From Prauserella flavalba (GTDB lineage Bacteria > Actinomycetota > Actinomycetes > Mycobacteriales > Pseudonocardiaceae): DNA of 64,000 bases. The notes beneath the pieces were generated by a model that was not told the origin of the DNA, searched no databases, and saw only the letters and a list, made by a program, of their open reading frames with translations. Location: NCBI RefSeq assembly GCF_003202235.1, contig NZ_MASU01000005.1:124001-188000 (forward strand), read 5' to 3'. The translations under genes were made by a program, and so were the position numbers. Shown one piece after another: positions 56,672 to 64,000 of the stretch (positions are counted from its first letter, which is position 1; every line of letters begins with the position of its first letter).

Positions 56672-57345
56672 GCGCGGAGACGCTGCGGGTGAGCCTGCGC
56701 GAGACCCGCCTGGTCACCGAACGGATCGTGATGCTGCTCGGCGTCCCCAAGGGCGCGTGGGCCGCGGTGCGGGAGGTCGTGGTCGCCGCCGAGGCGCTCG
56801 GGCTGGAGGGCCTCGCCTTCCTCGACGGGCGTGCCCCGGGCGGGTGGGACGCGCTGGAGATCACCGCGGAGGACGGTCCCCGGATCGCTGTGGCGGCACC
56901 GGGAGTCCCGGCGCCGTTCGCGGTGCCGGCTCTGCTCGACCTCGCCGTCGCGACCGTCGCCGAGCACGGCTCGGCGACGCTGACCGTGACGGGCCTGACC
57001 GACCCCGGGCTGCTGCTCGCCGCCGCGCCGCTCGGCGCCCGCCTCGGCGCCCGGGTGCGCGTGACCGGCGCGGGCGAGATCCGCGTGCTGGAGGCGACGA
57101 AGGCCACCGCGGCGGTCCCGGCCGGCTCGCGGGCGGCGATGGCGGGTGGCGAGCACCTGCTCGAGGCCGCGCTGCACGGGCTCACGGTCCCGGCCCCGAT
57201 GTGGTGGCGCCTGTACCACCGGTCCAACGAGGCCCTGACCATCGACACGCCCTTGTCCCGCAACCACGCCGGGGCCGCGCTGCTCACCGGCGGCGAGGGG
57301 CTCACCGAGACCGATCCCGACTACGTGGCCGAAGCCGCGTCCTGA
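56668..57345 (+). CDS. DUF3726-like protein
   Basis: 225 residues. The C-terminal pattern SRAAMAGGEHLLEAALHGLTVP, WWRLYHRSNEALTIDTPLSR and GGEGLTETDPDY resembles the DUF3726 family as I remember it. No known activity. It sits between the regulator and the M19-like gene with a 4-base overlap upstream. Assignment is tentative. Confidence 0.5.
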   Translation: MSAETLRVSLRETRLVTERIVMLLGVPKGAWAAVREVVVAAEALGLEGLAFLDGRAPGGWDALEITAEDGPRIAVAAPGVPAPFAVPALLDLAVATVAEHGSATLTVTGLTDPGLLLAAAPLGARLGARVRVTGAGEIRVLEATKATAAVPAGSRAAMAGGEHLLEAALHGLTVPAPMWWRLYHRSNEALTIDTPLSRNHAGAALLTGGEGLTETDPDYVAEAAS

Positions 57346-57362
57346 AGCGACAGGAGAACCAA

Positions 57363-58361
57363 GTGCATTACGTTGACGGACTCGAATGCAGCGAGTTCGA
57401 CCGCGAGGTGTTCACCGAACTGCGTGAGGGCGGGCTCGCCTGCGTGACCGTGACGTGCGGCTACTGGGGCGACGCGCTGGAGTCGATGGACTCGCTGGCC
57501 GCCTGGCGGCAGCTGGAGCGCGACAACGCCGACCTGATCGGCATCGCGCGCACCGCCGCCGACGTGGAGCGGATCGCGGCCGAGGGCAGGACGGCGATCC
57601 TGCTCGGGTTCCAGAACAGCGCCTTCCTGGCTGGCCGGATCCGGTTCGTGGAGCTGTTCGCCGACCTCGGCGTGCGCGTCGCGCAGCTGACCTACAACAT
57701 CCAGAACGACATCGGCGCCAGCTGCTACGACGACCCCGACAGCGGCCTCACCCGCTTCGGCCGGGAGGTGGTGGCCGAGATGAACCGCGTGGGCATGGCC
57801 ATCGACCTCTCGCACGTGGGGGAGCGCACCAGCATCGAGGCCATCGAGCACTCGGCCAAACCCGTGGCCGTCACCCACGCCAACGCCGCGTCGCTCGTGC
57901 CCCATCGCCGCAACAAGTCCGACGAGGTCCTCAAAGGACTCGCCGCCCGTGGCGGCGTGCTCGGGGTCTCGGGCTACCGCAACATCTCCGGTCCTTACGC
58001 CGAGAGCATCGATGCCTGGGCCGAGATGGTCGCGCGCACCGTGGACCTCATCGGCATCGAGCACGTCGGCATCGGCACCGACCTCGGCCGCAAGGTGACC
58101 TTCGAGCACCTGCAGTGGATGAGGCAGGGGCGGTGGAGCATGCAGCCGCAGTACGGCGCGGGCTCCGCGAGCAACCCTGGCAAGCAGCCGCCGCTGCCGT
58201 GGTTTCCCGACACCCGCGCGTTCCCCGCGAAGGAGGAGGCGCTGCGCCGGTACGGGTTCGACGAGCCGTCGGTCGCCGCCGTGATGGGCGGCAACTGGCT
58301 GCGCTTCTACGCCGACGTGCTGCCCGCCGGCGGCACCGACCAGCCCAGCCGAGAGGAGTGA
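57363..58361 (+). CDS. M19 membrane-dipeptidase-like protein with incomplete metal site
   Basis: 332 residues, TIM-barrel of the renal dipeptidase family. Retained: His151 (IDLSHVGE), His172 (AVTHANAASLVPHRRNKSDE) and Asp240 (IGTDLG). Missing: the N-terminal HxD zinc pair (sequence begins HYVDGLECSEFD) and the bridging Glu, which is Gln84 in LLGFQNSAF. So the canonical binuclear zinc site is not conserved; the protein may be a one-metal hydrolase, another amidohydrolase, or a binding protein. GTG 57363 has AGGAGA 7 bases upstream. Four bases separate it from the ABC ATPase. Confidence 0.8.
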   Translation: MHYVDGLECSEFDREVFTELREGGLACVTVTCGYWGDALESMDSLAAWRQLERDNADLIGIARTAADVERIAAEGRTAILLGFQNSAFLAGRIRFVELFADLGVRVAQLTYNIQNDIGASCYDDPDSGLTRFGREVVAEMNRVGMAIDLSHVGERTSIEAIEHSAKPVAVTHANAASLVPHRRNKSDEVLKGLAARGGVLGVSGYRNISGPYAESIDAWAEMVARTVDLIGIEHVGIGTDLGRKVTFEHLQWMRQGRWSMQPQYGAGSASNPGKQPPLPWFPDTRAFPAKEEALRRYGFDEPSVAAVMGGNWLRFYADVLPAGGTDQPSREE

Positions 58362-58365
58362 CCCG

Positions 58366-59196
58366 ATGGCCACCCGCACACTGGCGGACGCGCCCGCGCG
58401 CACCACCGCCGCACCGTCCGCCATCACGGCCCGCGCCGTGACCAAGACCTTCGAGGGCAAGGGCAAGCTCGTCCACGCCCTGTCCGATGTGGATCTGGAG
58501 ATCGAGGCGGGCCAGTTCGTCTCGCTGATCGGTCCGAGCGGCTGCGGCAAGTCGACGCTGCTCAAGATGATCGCCGGGCTGCTCACGCCGTCCACCGGCA
58601 CGGTCGCCATCGACGGCGCCACCGTCACCGAGCCGCTACCGCAGATCGGGGTCGCCTTCCAGAAGCCGACGCTGCTGCGCTGGCGCAACGTGCTCGACAA
58701 CATCTGCCTGCCGTTGGACATCGACGGCACGCGCGACGCCGAGGGTGAGGCGCGTGCCGTGGACCTGCTGGGCCTGATGGGGCTCGCCGGGTTCGAGAAG
58801 CACCACCCGAAGGAACTCTCCGGCGGCATGGAGCAGCGGGTCGCGATCGCGCGCTCGCTGATCACCCAGCCGTCGCTGCTGCTCATGGACGAGCCGTTCG
58901 GCGCGCTCGACGAGTTCACCCGCGAGGACCTCAACGACGAGCTGCTGCGCGTCTGGCAGCACGAGCCCAAGACGGTCGTGTTCGTCACCCACAGCATCTC
59001 GGAGGCGGTGTTCCTGTCCGACCGCGTCGTCGTGATGAGCGCGCGGCCCGGCCGCGTCCACGCCAACATCCCGGTGGAACTGCCGCGCCCTCGGGAGCGC
59101 GCGCTGCGCAACACCCCCGAGTTCTACGAGGCGATCCGGCACGTGCGCGCGGTGCTCGACGACGCGCGCGCCGGGGAGCGGAAGGGAGAACGCTGA
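58366..59196 (+). CDS. ABC transporter ATPase (SsuB/TauB type)
   Basis: 276 residues. Walker A GPSGCGKST, Q-loop FQKPTLLRWRNV, signature LSGGMEQR, Walker B LLLMDEPFGALD and H-loop FVTHSISEA are all present. Energises uptake with the next two genes. The stop overlaps the permease ATG by one base (TGATG). Confidence 0.9.
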   Translation: MATRTLADAPARTTAAPSAITARAVTKTFEGKGKLVHALSDVDLEIEAGQFVSLIGPSGCGKSTLLKMIAGLLTPSTGTVAIDGATVTEPLPQIGVAFQKPTLLRWRNVLDNICLPLDIDGTRDAEGEARAVDLLGLMGLAGFEKHHPKELSGGMEQRVAIARSLITQPSLLLMDEPFGALDEFTREDLNDELLRVWQHEPKTVVFVTHSISEAVFLSDRVVVMSARPGRVHANIPVELPRPRERALRNTPEFYEAIRHVRAVLDDARAGERKGER

Positions 59197-60008
59197 TGGC
59201 CACCCAGCTCGCCTCCACCGTCGCGGACGAGACGGCCACGCCACCCCGGCCCCGCGGTGGTGCCGGTGCGAAGTCGGCGGCGCTCGCCGTGCTGATCTTC
59301 GTCGCGATCGTCACCACGTGGCACGTGCTCGCCACCTCCGGCGCGGTGTCGCCGCTGCTGCTCGCCCCGCCGGGCGACGTCCTGGCGGCGCTCGGGCGGA
59401 TGATCTCCGACGGCAGCCTGTGGCCCCACCTGTCGGCCACGGTGCAGGAGACCCTGTTCGGCTTCGTGCTCGCCGTGGCCGCCGCGCTGGTGGTGGGCTC
59501 GGCGTTCGCGTTCTCGCCGATCCTGCGCAACGCCGTCTACCCGTACATTCTGATCTCGCAGACGTTCCCGAAGGTCGCGATCGCCCCGCTGATCGTCGCG
59601 ATCTTCGGCTACGACCTGGCGCCGAAGGTGGTGCTGGCCGCGCTGCTGGCGTTCTTCCCGGTGCTCACCAACACGATCGCGGGCCTCACCGAGGTCAGCG
59701 ACGACGAGGTGAACCTCTTCCGGTCGCTGCGGGCGAGTAAGTGGCAGGAACTGCGCTACCTGCGCATTCCCAACGCGCTCGCCTTCATCTTCCCCGCGCT
59801 CAACAGCGCGGCGGTGCTGGCGCTGATCGGCGCGATCGTCGGCGAGTTCGTCGCGTCCCGCACCGGCATCGGCTACGCCATCCAGCAGTTCACCACCACC
59901 GGCGAGGTGGCCGCGACCTACGCCACGCTCATCGTGCTGTCCGTCTTCGGACTCGCGCTCTACGGCGTCCTCACCCTCACCGAGCGCCTCGTGCGCCGCA
60001 ACCGCTGA
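59196..60008 (+). CDS. ABC transporter permease (SsuC/TauC type)
   Basis: 270 residues with about 6 membrane helices (first about 27-50). The EAA loop is SLRASKWQELRYLRIPNALAF. Same family as sulfonate, nitrate, taurine and pyrimidine-precursor importers. Coupled to the ATPase gene. Confidence 0.88.
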   Translation: MATQLASTVADETATPPRPRGGAGAKSAALAVLIFVAIVTTWHVLATSGAVSPLLLAPPGDVLAALGRMISDGSLWPHLSATVQETLFGFVLAVAAALVVGSAFAFSPILRNAVYPYILISQTFPKVAIAPLIVAIFGYDLAPKVVLAALLAFFPVLTNTIAGLTEVSDDEVNLFRSLRASKWQELRYLRIPNALAFIFPALNSAAVLALIGAIVGEFVASRTGIGYAIQQFTTTGEVAATYATLIVLSVFGLALYGVLTLTERLVRRNR

Positions 60009-60046
60009 CCCCTCCCCGTCCCTCCCGTTTCCCCGAGGAGATCCCG

Positions 60047-61144
60047 ATGACCAGCAACATCTCGCGCAGGCGGTTACTCGGCCTCGCCACCGCCGCGCTG
60101 ACCGCCGTGACGCTCGCCGGCTGCGGCGGCACCAGCGCCCAGGGTGGCGGCAGCCTCATCTTCGCCGTCGCCGACAAGTCGCTCACCGCCACCACCGCGT
60201 CGTACACGTCGGTGCCGCTGCGGGCGGGCTATTTCGCCGACGAGAAGCTCGACGTCACCATCCAGCCCGTCGACACGGCGCTGTCGGCGGTGCAGTCGGT
60301 CGCCACCGGTCAGTCGTTCATGACGTACGCGTCGATGAACGCGGTGGTGTCGGCCGCGGGCCAGGACGACGGGCTCGCCGTGGTGGGCTTCACCAACGGC
60401 AACATCTTCCGCGTCGCCGTGCCGGAGGACAGTCCGATCAGGACGGTGCAGGACCTGAAGGGCAAGACGATCGGCTCGAGCACGCTCACGTCGATCAGCA
60501 ACCTCTACGCCAAGGGTGTGCTCGCGCAGGCCGGGCTCGACCCCGAGGCGGACGCGGAGTACCTGCCCGTCGGCTACGGCGCGCAGGCGGCGGAGGCGTT
60601 GCGCGGCAACGAGGTCCAGGCCTACGCGGGCTACGACGGCCCCAACGTCGTGATCGGCGACCTGCTCGGCACGCCGCTGCGCGCACTGGACACCCCACTC
60701 AACGACCTCACCGGCACCTCGGCGCTCGTGGTGCGCAAGGAGAGCATCGAGAACGAGCCGGAGCGCGTGGTCGGCATGGTGCGGGCGTTCTTCAAGGCGA
60801 TGGTGTTCGCGCAGGAGAACCCGGAGGCGGCGATCGACATGCACTGGGCGGAGTTCCCGCAGTCCAAACCGGCCGCGACGGACGAGCAGGTGGCGCGCGA
60901 GCAGGCGGTGCGGATCCTCGGCATGCGGCTCGACGTCACGGGCGGTCCCGGACCGTCGGGCGAGTACGGCGTGCAGGACGCGGCCGCGATGCAGCACACG
61001 GTCGACGAGCTCGCCCGCTACGGCATGGTGGACAAGGCCGTCGACCTGGAGTCGAGCGGCCTCGTCGACTACAGCCTCGCCGACCGCTACAACGACTTCG
61101 ACGCCGGCGCGGTGAAGCAGGAGGCACTGGGCTGGAAGGGCTGA
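60047..61144 (+). CDS. ABC transporter substrate-binding lipoprotein (SsuA/THI5-like)
   Basis: 365 residues. N-terminus SRRRLLGLATAALTAVTLAGCGG combines a Tat-like twin Arg with a lipobox (LAGC), so it is exported and lipid-anchored. The body is an NMT1/THI5-like binding protein (VPLRAGYFADEKLDVTIQPV, DLKGKTIGSSTLTS). Ligand unknown; the M19-like gene in the operon suggests a small amide or cyclic peptide-like nitrogen source, but this is inference. GAGGAG precedes ATG 60047. Confidence 0.88.
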   Translation: MTSNISRRRLLGLATAALTAVTLAGCGGTSAQGGGSLIFAVADKSLTATTASYTSVPLRAGYFADEKLDVTIQPVDTALSAVQSVATGQSFMTYASMNAVVSAAGQDDGLAVVGFTNGNIFRVAVPEDSPIRTVQDLKGKTIGSSTLTSISNLYAKGVLAQAGLDPEADAEYLPVGYGAQAAEALRGNEVQAYAGYDGPNVVIGDLLGTPLRALDTPLNDLTGTSALVVRKESIENEPERVVGMVRAFFKAMVFAQENPEAAIDMHWAEFPQSKPAATDEQVAREQAVRILGMRLDVTGGPGPSGEYGVQDAAAMQHTVDELARYGMVDKAVDLESSGLVDYSLADRYNDFDAGAVKQEALGWKG

Positions 61145-61145
61145 C

Positions 61146-61188
61146 GCGCGCGGGGGACCGGGCCGGCGCGGCCCGGTCCCCCGCGCGC
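61146..61188. terminator. Bidirectional terminator between transporter operon and esterase
   Basis: A perfect 19-base stem (GCGCGCGGGGGACCGGGCC and complement) with a 5-base loop fills the space between two convergent stop codons. Confidence 0.8.
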
Positions 61189-61190
61189 GG

Positions 61191-62150
61191 TCAGGCGAGC
61201 GCGGCCTTCAGCGTCGCGACCGCCTGGCCGATCGCGGCCCCGGCGGCGTGCGTCTCGCGCAGGGCGTTGAGCATCACGAAGTCGTGGATCACCCCCTGGT
61301 ACCGTGTGGCCACGACGGGGACGCCCGCCCTGCGCAGTCTCGCGGCGTAGGCCTCGCCCTCGTCGCGGAGCACGTCGGCCTCCGCGGTGATGACGAGCGC
61401 GGGCGGCAGCCCGGCGAGGTCGTCGAGGCTCGCCCGCAGCGGCGAGGCGGTGATCTCGGCGCGCTGCGCGGGGTCGGTCGTGTACTGGTCCCAGAACCAC
61501 CGCATGCCCGCACGGGAGAGGAAATAGCCCGTGGCGAACCGCTCGTAGGAGCCGGTGCCGAAGTTCGCGTCGGTCACCGGGTAGAAGAGCACCTGCTGCC
61601 GGAACTCCACGTCGCCGCGCTGCTTGGCGAGCAGCGTGACGGCGGCGGTCATGTTGCCGCCCACGGAGTCGCCCGCGATCGCGATGCGGGCCGGGTCGAG
61701 GCCGTGTTCGGCGCCGTGCCGGGCGACCCACACCGCGGCCGCGTAGTTCTGTTCGACCGCCACGGGGTAGCGCGCCTCGGGGGAGCGGTCGTACTCGGGG
61801 AAGACCACGGCGGCACCGGTTCCGGTGGCCAGTTCGCGGATGAGCCGGTCGTGGGTGTGCGCGTTGCCGAAGACCCAGCCGGCGCCGTGCAGGTAGACGA
61901 TCACCGGGAGCGGTCCGGTGGCGCCTCGCGGCCGGACGATCCGGACGCGCACCTCACCGGTCGGCCCTCCGGGGATGGTGAGGTCCTCCAGGTCGGCGTC
62001 GGGCTTGGCGAGGTCACCGGACTGCACCTCGTCGACCGTCTTGCGACCCTCGTCGGGGTCCAGCTCGTAGAGGAACGGCGGGTTGTCGGTGGCCTCGGCG
62101 AACGCCTGCGCTGCGGGTTCGAGAGCGAGGTCGTGCGGGTTGGCGGTCAT
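61191..62150 (-). CDS. Alpha/beta hydrolase, HSL-family esterase
   Basis: 319 residues. Oxyanion motif is HGAGWVFG, a variant of HGGGW; nucleophile elbow GDSVGG; acid in TAEADVLRDEG; His in GVIHDFVML. ATG 62150 has AGGAGA 6 bases upstream. It is divergent from an OhrR-type regulator with a palindromic operator between, so expression may respond to organic peroxides. Different from the esterase at 8589. Confidence 0.87.
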   Translation of the reverse strand: MTANPHDLALEPAAQAFAEATDNPPFLYELDPDEGRKTVDEVQSGDLAKPDADLEDLTIPGGPTGEVRVRIVRPRGATGPLPVIVYLHGAGWVFGNAHTHDRLIRELATGTGAAVVFPEYDRSPEARYPVAVEQNYAAAVWVARHGAEHGLDPARIAIAGDSVGGNMTAAVTLLAKQRGDVEFRQQVLFYPVTDANFGTGSYERFATGYFLSRAGMRWFWDQYTTDPAQRAEITASPLRASLDDLAGLPPALVITAEADVLRDEGEAYAARLRRAGVPVVATRYQGVIHDFVMLNALRETHAAGAAIGQAVATLKAALA

Positions 62151-62209
62151 CGCTGTCTCCTGTGCGGTCCGGCCGGGGAGGGTTCCCCGAGACTCATCGA
62201 AAATAACTG

Positions 62210-62223
62210 AGTTGTGCACAACT
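62210..62223. promoter_or_regulatory. OhrR/MarR-type operator
   Basis: AGTTGTGCACAACT, a perfect 14-base palindrome in an A/T-rich stretch of the esterase/OhrR divergent gap. It lies 60 bases upstream of the esterase start and 90 upstream of the regulator start, well placed to control both. Confidence 0.65.
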
Positions 62224-62312
62224 TAATTTCTCCAAATGGGACCTGTCACAGCCGGGTTGCGCACCAGGTGTCGCGGGGAGAGGATCGGTGGTTGCCGGAG
62301 GGAAGGTGGGTC

Positions 62313-62771
62313 ATGGCGGAACAGCCGGCCGGACCGGTGCTCGACGACCAGGTCTGCTTCGCGCTCTACGCGGCCTCGCGTGCCGTGACCGCGCTGTACC
62401 GGCCGCTGCTCGACGACCTCGGCCTGACCTACCCGCAGTACCTCGTGCTGCTCGCGCTGTGGGAGCACGACGCGCTGACCGTGAAGGACCTCGGGCGCGC
62501 CCTGCAGCTCGACTCGGGCACGCTGTCGCCGCTGCTCAAGCGGCTGGAGAAGCTCGAACTGGTGCGCCGCGAGCGGCGCAGTGACGACGAGCGCTCGGTA
62601 CTCGTCACGCTTACCGCGAAGGGCGACGAGCTGCGCGCGAAGGCCGTGCCGCTGCCCGGCCTGGTCGGTGACGCGATGGGGCTGGACGGACCCGACCTGT
62701 ACGAGCTGCGCACCACCCTGCGCGAGCTCACCGACTCGGTGAACGCCTACCGCGCGGCGCTACCGCAGTAG
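62313..62771 (+). CDS. ohrR: OhrR-type MarR regulator (organic hydroperoxide sensor)
   Basis: 152 residues. DDQVCFALYAASRAVTALYRPLLDDLGLTYPQYLVLLALWE matches OhrR repressors, with the peroxide-sensing Cys15; winged helix LTVKDLGRALQLDSGTLSPLLKRLEKLELVRRERR. Oxidation of Cys15 should release DNA. No ohr peroxidase gene is adjacent; instead an esterase is divergent. GGAGGGAAGG lies upstream. Ends with a 12-base convergent overlap with the IclR gene. Confidence 0.85.
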   Translation: MAEQPAGPVLDDQVCFALYAASRAVTALYRPLLDDLGLTYPQYLVLLALWEHDALTVKDLGRALQLDSGTLSPLLKRLEKLELVRRERRSDDERSVLVTLTAKGDELRAKAVPLPGLVGDAMGLDGPDLYELRTTLRELTDSVNAYRAALPQ

Positions 62772-63452
62772 CTCGCCGAGCCTGCGGGCGGCGTCGACCA
62801 CGAGCGCGCCCAGCCGCTCCTCGTCGGGCGCCTCGAAGAGGGACAGCCCGAGCCCGGCCTGTGTGCTGCCGTGGTGGGGCACCACGGCCGTGATACCGAT
62901 GACCGACGAGGCGATCTCGCCGTAGGACACGGCGTACCCGCGCTTGCGGGCGAGCGCGATCTCTTCCCGCTCGCCCGGCACGGGCGGGTCCGCGGCGAGC
63001 AGTGCCAGCCCGGCCGAGCCCCGTTCGATCGGGTCGACCTGGCCCGCGCGGAACGACACGTGCATCCTCGCCTGCCTCGGCTCCACGATCATCAGCATCC
63101 GCACGCGGTCCCGTCCCTCGCGGACGACGAGGTGTGACGTCGCCTGGGTGGCGTCGGTCAGCTCCTCCAGCAGTGGCCGTGCGAGCGTGCGCAGGTCCTG
63201 CTCCACGGGCTCGGCCAGCCGGACCAGCCCGGCGGCGAGCGAGATCCGCTTGAACCGGTCGCGCCGGCACAGCTGGTGGGCCTCCAGTGTGCGCACGAGC
63301 CGGTGGGCCACCGTGCGGTGCACGCCGATGCCCTCGGCGATGTCGGTGAGCGAGAGGCCCTGCGGGTGCTGCACGAGCAGCTCCAGGATCTGCAGCCCGT
63401 TGTGCAGCGTCTTCGACATTCCCGCGTCGAGCAGCACGGACTCGGTGGACAC
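62760..63452 (-). CDS. IclR-family transcriptional regulator
   Basis: About 230 residues. Winged helix LHNGLQILELLVQHPQGLSLTDIAEGIGVHRTVAHRLVRTLEAHQL, then an effector domain (IERGSAGLALLAA, SSVIGITAVVPHHGS). GTG 63452 has GGGGGAAG 5 bases upstream; ATG 63419 is an alternative that still keeps the whole DNA-binding domain. It faces a promoter with an inverted repeat for the divergent NTF2-like gene. Confidence 0.82.
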   Translation of the reverse strand: MSTESVLLDAGMSKTLHNGLQILELLVQHPQGLSLTDIAEGIGVHRTVAHRLVRTLEAHQLCRRDRFKRISLAAGLVRLAEPVEQDLRTLARPLLEELTDATQATSHLVVREGRDRVRMLMIVEPRQARMHVSFRAGQVDPIERGSAGLALLAADPPVPGEREEIALARKRGYAVSYGEIASSVIGITAVVPHHGSTQAGLGLSLFEAPDEERLGALVVDAARRLGELLR

Positions 63453-63482
63453 CGGCTTCCCCCAGTACAGGCATGAAGGACG

Positions 63483-63538
63483 TTGACAGGCGCGTGTGAC
63501 CAACCTACTGTTTCCGTAGATCGCACGCTGAGTGCGAT
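63483..63538 (+). promoter_or_regulatory. Promoter with IclR operator for the NTF2-like gene
   Basis: TTGACA (63483-63488), a 17-base spacer and TACTGT (63506-63511) form a good promoter for the plus strand. ATCGCAC-GCTGA-GTGCGAT (63520-63538) lies across the expected transcription start, a repressor-type position. Confidence 0.6.
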
Positions 63539-63599
63539 AATAGCACACCGACCGGTGCGGCACCACCCGCCCGGGAGTGCCGATCACCGGAGGTTTCCC

Positions 63600-64000
63600 G
63601 TGTCACCCAGCGTCGCGCCCGAGACGCTCGCCGCCGTCCACCAGCTCTACGGCGCGCAGAGCCACCTCATCGACGGGGGCCACGCACGCGACTGGGCGCT
63701 GACCTTCACCGCCGACGGTGAGTTCGTCTCGCCCAGCTACCCCGAGCCCGTCACCGGCACCGGCGCGCTCACCGCCTTCGCCGAGCGCTTCGCGGCCGAG
63801 GCCCGCGCACGCGACGAGGTGACCCGGCACGTGCTCACCAACCTGTTCGTCCGCGAAGCGGGGGAGCGGCACGCGACGGTGGAGGCCTACCTGCAGATCG
63901 TCACCACGCCGCGCGGCGAGCCGTCCCGGCTCGTGCGGCAGACGACGATCACCGACGACCTGGTGCGTGGCGACGGTGGCTGGCGCATCCGGCGCCGCGT
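63600..64000 (+). CDS. NTF2/SnoaL-like protein, truncated by the window end
   Basis: The visible 133 codons give an NTF2 fold: VHQLYGAQSHLIDGGHARDWALTFTADGEFVSP, then ATVEAYLQIVTT and a C-terminal DGGWRIRRR. Similar proteins are SnoaL-like isomerases or small subunits of ring-hydroxylating dioxygenases. GGAGG precedes GTG 63600. Probably first gene of an operon under the divergent IclR regulator; the continuation is outside the window. Confidence 0.75.
   Translation, partial: MSPSVAPETLAAVHQLYGAQSHLIDGGHARDWALTFTADGEFVSPSYPEPVTGTGALTAFAERFAAEARARDEVTRHVLTNLFVREAGERHATVEAYLQIVTTPRGEPSRLVRQTTITDDLVRGDGGWRIRRR

Overview
This 64 kb window comes from the chromosome of a very GC-rich actinomycete, most likely a member of the Pseudonocardiales (Amycolatopsis, Saccharomonospora or Prauserella type). 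The evidence is strong G/C preference at third codon positions, frequent GTG starts, ATGA/GTGA gene overlaps, many IclR/TetR/MarR regulators, a two-domain small laccase, an F420-type PPOX protein and a rifampicin monooxygenase with a rifamycin-associated element. I see no rRNA, tRNA, CRISPR array, prophage or insertion sequence. The window is a patchwork of small catabolic and export operons, each with its own regulator.

Layout. 1-4.4 kb: a phenol/catechol operon on the minus strand (flavin reductase, HpaB-type hydroxylase, catechol 1,2-dioxygenase, FAD-synthetase-like gene cut by the window edge), divergent from an IclR regulator with two operators in between. 4.4-9.5 kb: a large ATP-binding LuxR regulator divergent from a Baeyer-Villiger-like monooxygenase and an esterase. 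9.5-11.8 kb: a PhoD-like phosphatase and an exported AMIN-like protein. 12.0-14.0 kb: maleylacetate reductase (frameshifted) and hydroxyquinol 1,2-dioxygenase. 14.4-19.8 kb: GntP permease, CoA-transferase, HMG-CoA-lyase-like enzyme and 2-hydroxyacid dehydrogenase, with an IclR regulator. 19.8-21.1 kb: threonine dehydratase.

21.8-30.3 kb: an apparently dedicated exported redox operon (Tat laccase; giant ThuA/discoidin/sugar-dehydrogenase/PKD/DUF1080 protein; cupredoxin-repeat protein; ferric-reductase-like haem membrane protein). 30.3-44 kb: amino-acid dehydrogenase, LysR, aromatic-acid-type transporter with NTF2 and SDR genes, PspC, MarR and EamA exporter, a LigD-type polymerase, small oxidoreductases, a HAD dehalogenase and two MFS transporters. 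43.3-44.8 kb: rox with its RAE. 47.1-50.8 kb: kynurenine/3-hydroxyanthranilate genes (kmo, aldehyde dehydrogenase, 3-HAO) behind a collapsed kynureninase remnant. 50.9-53.8 kb: TetR, MpaB-family oxygenase, GNAT, pirin. 54.2-61.1 kb: a tightly coupled seven-gene operon (unknown protein, IclR, DUF3726-like, M19-like protein with altered metal site, SsuABC/TauABC-type transporter). 61.2-64 kb: esterase divergent from an OhrR-type regulator, then IclR divergent from an NTF2-like gene running off the end.

The most unusual DNA feature is a family of 21-bp tandem units found only between genes, in five arrays (37 units). Three arrays are built as head-to-head blocks, forward units then reverse units, so they are long imperfect palindromes. 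The most promising candidate systems are the exported copper/sugar-oxidation operon and the seven-gene operon with the atypical dipeptidase.
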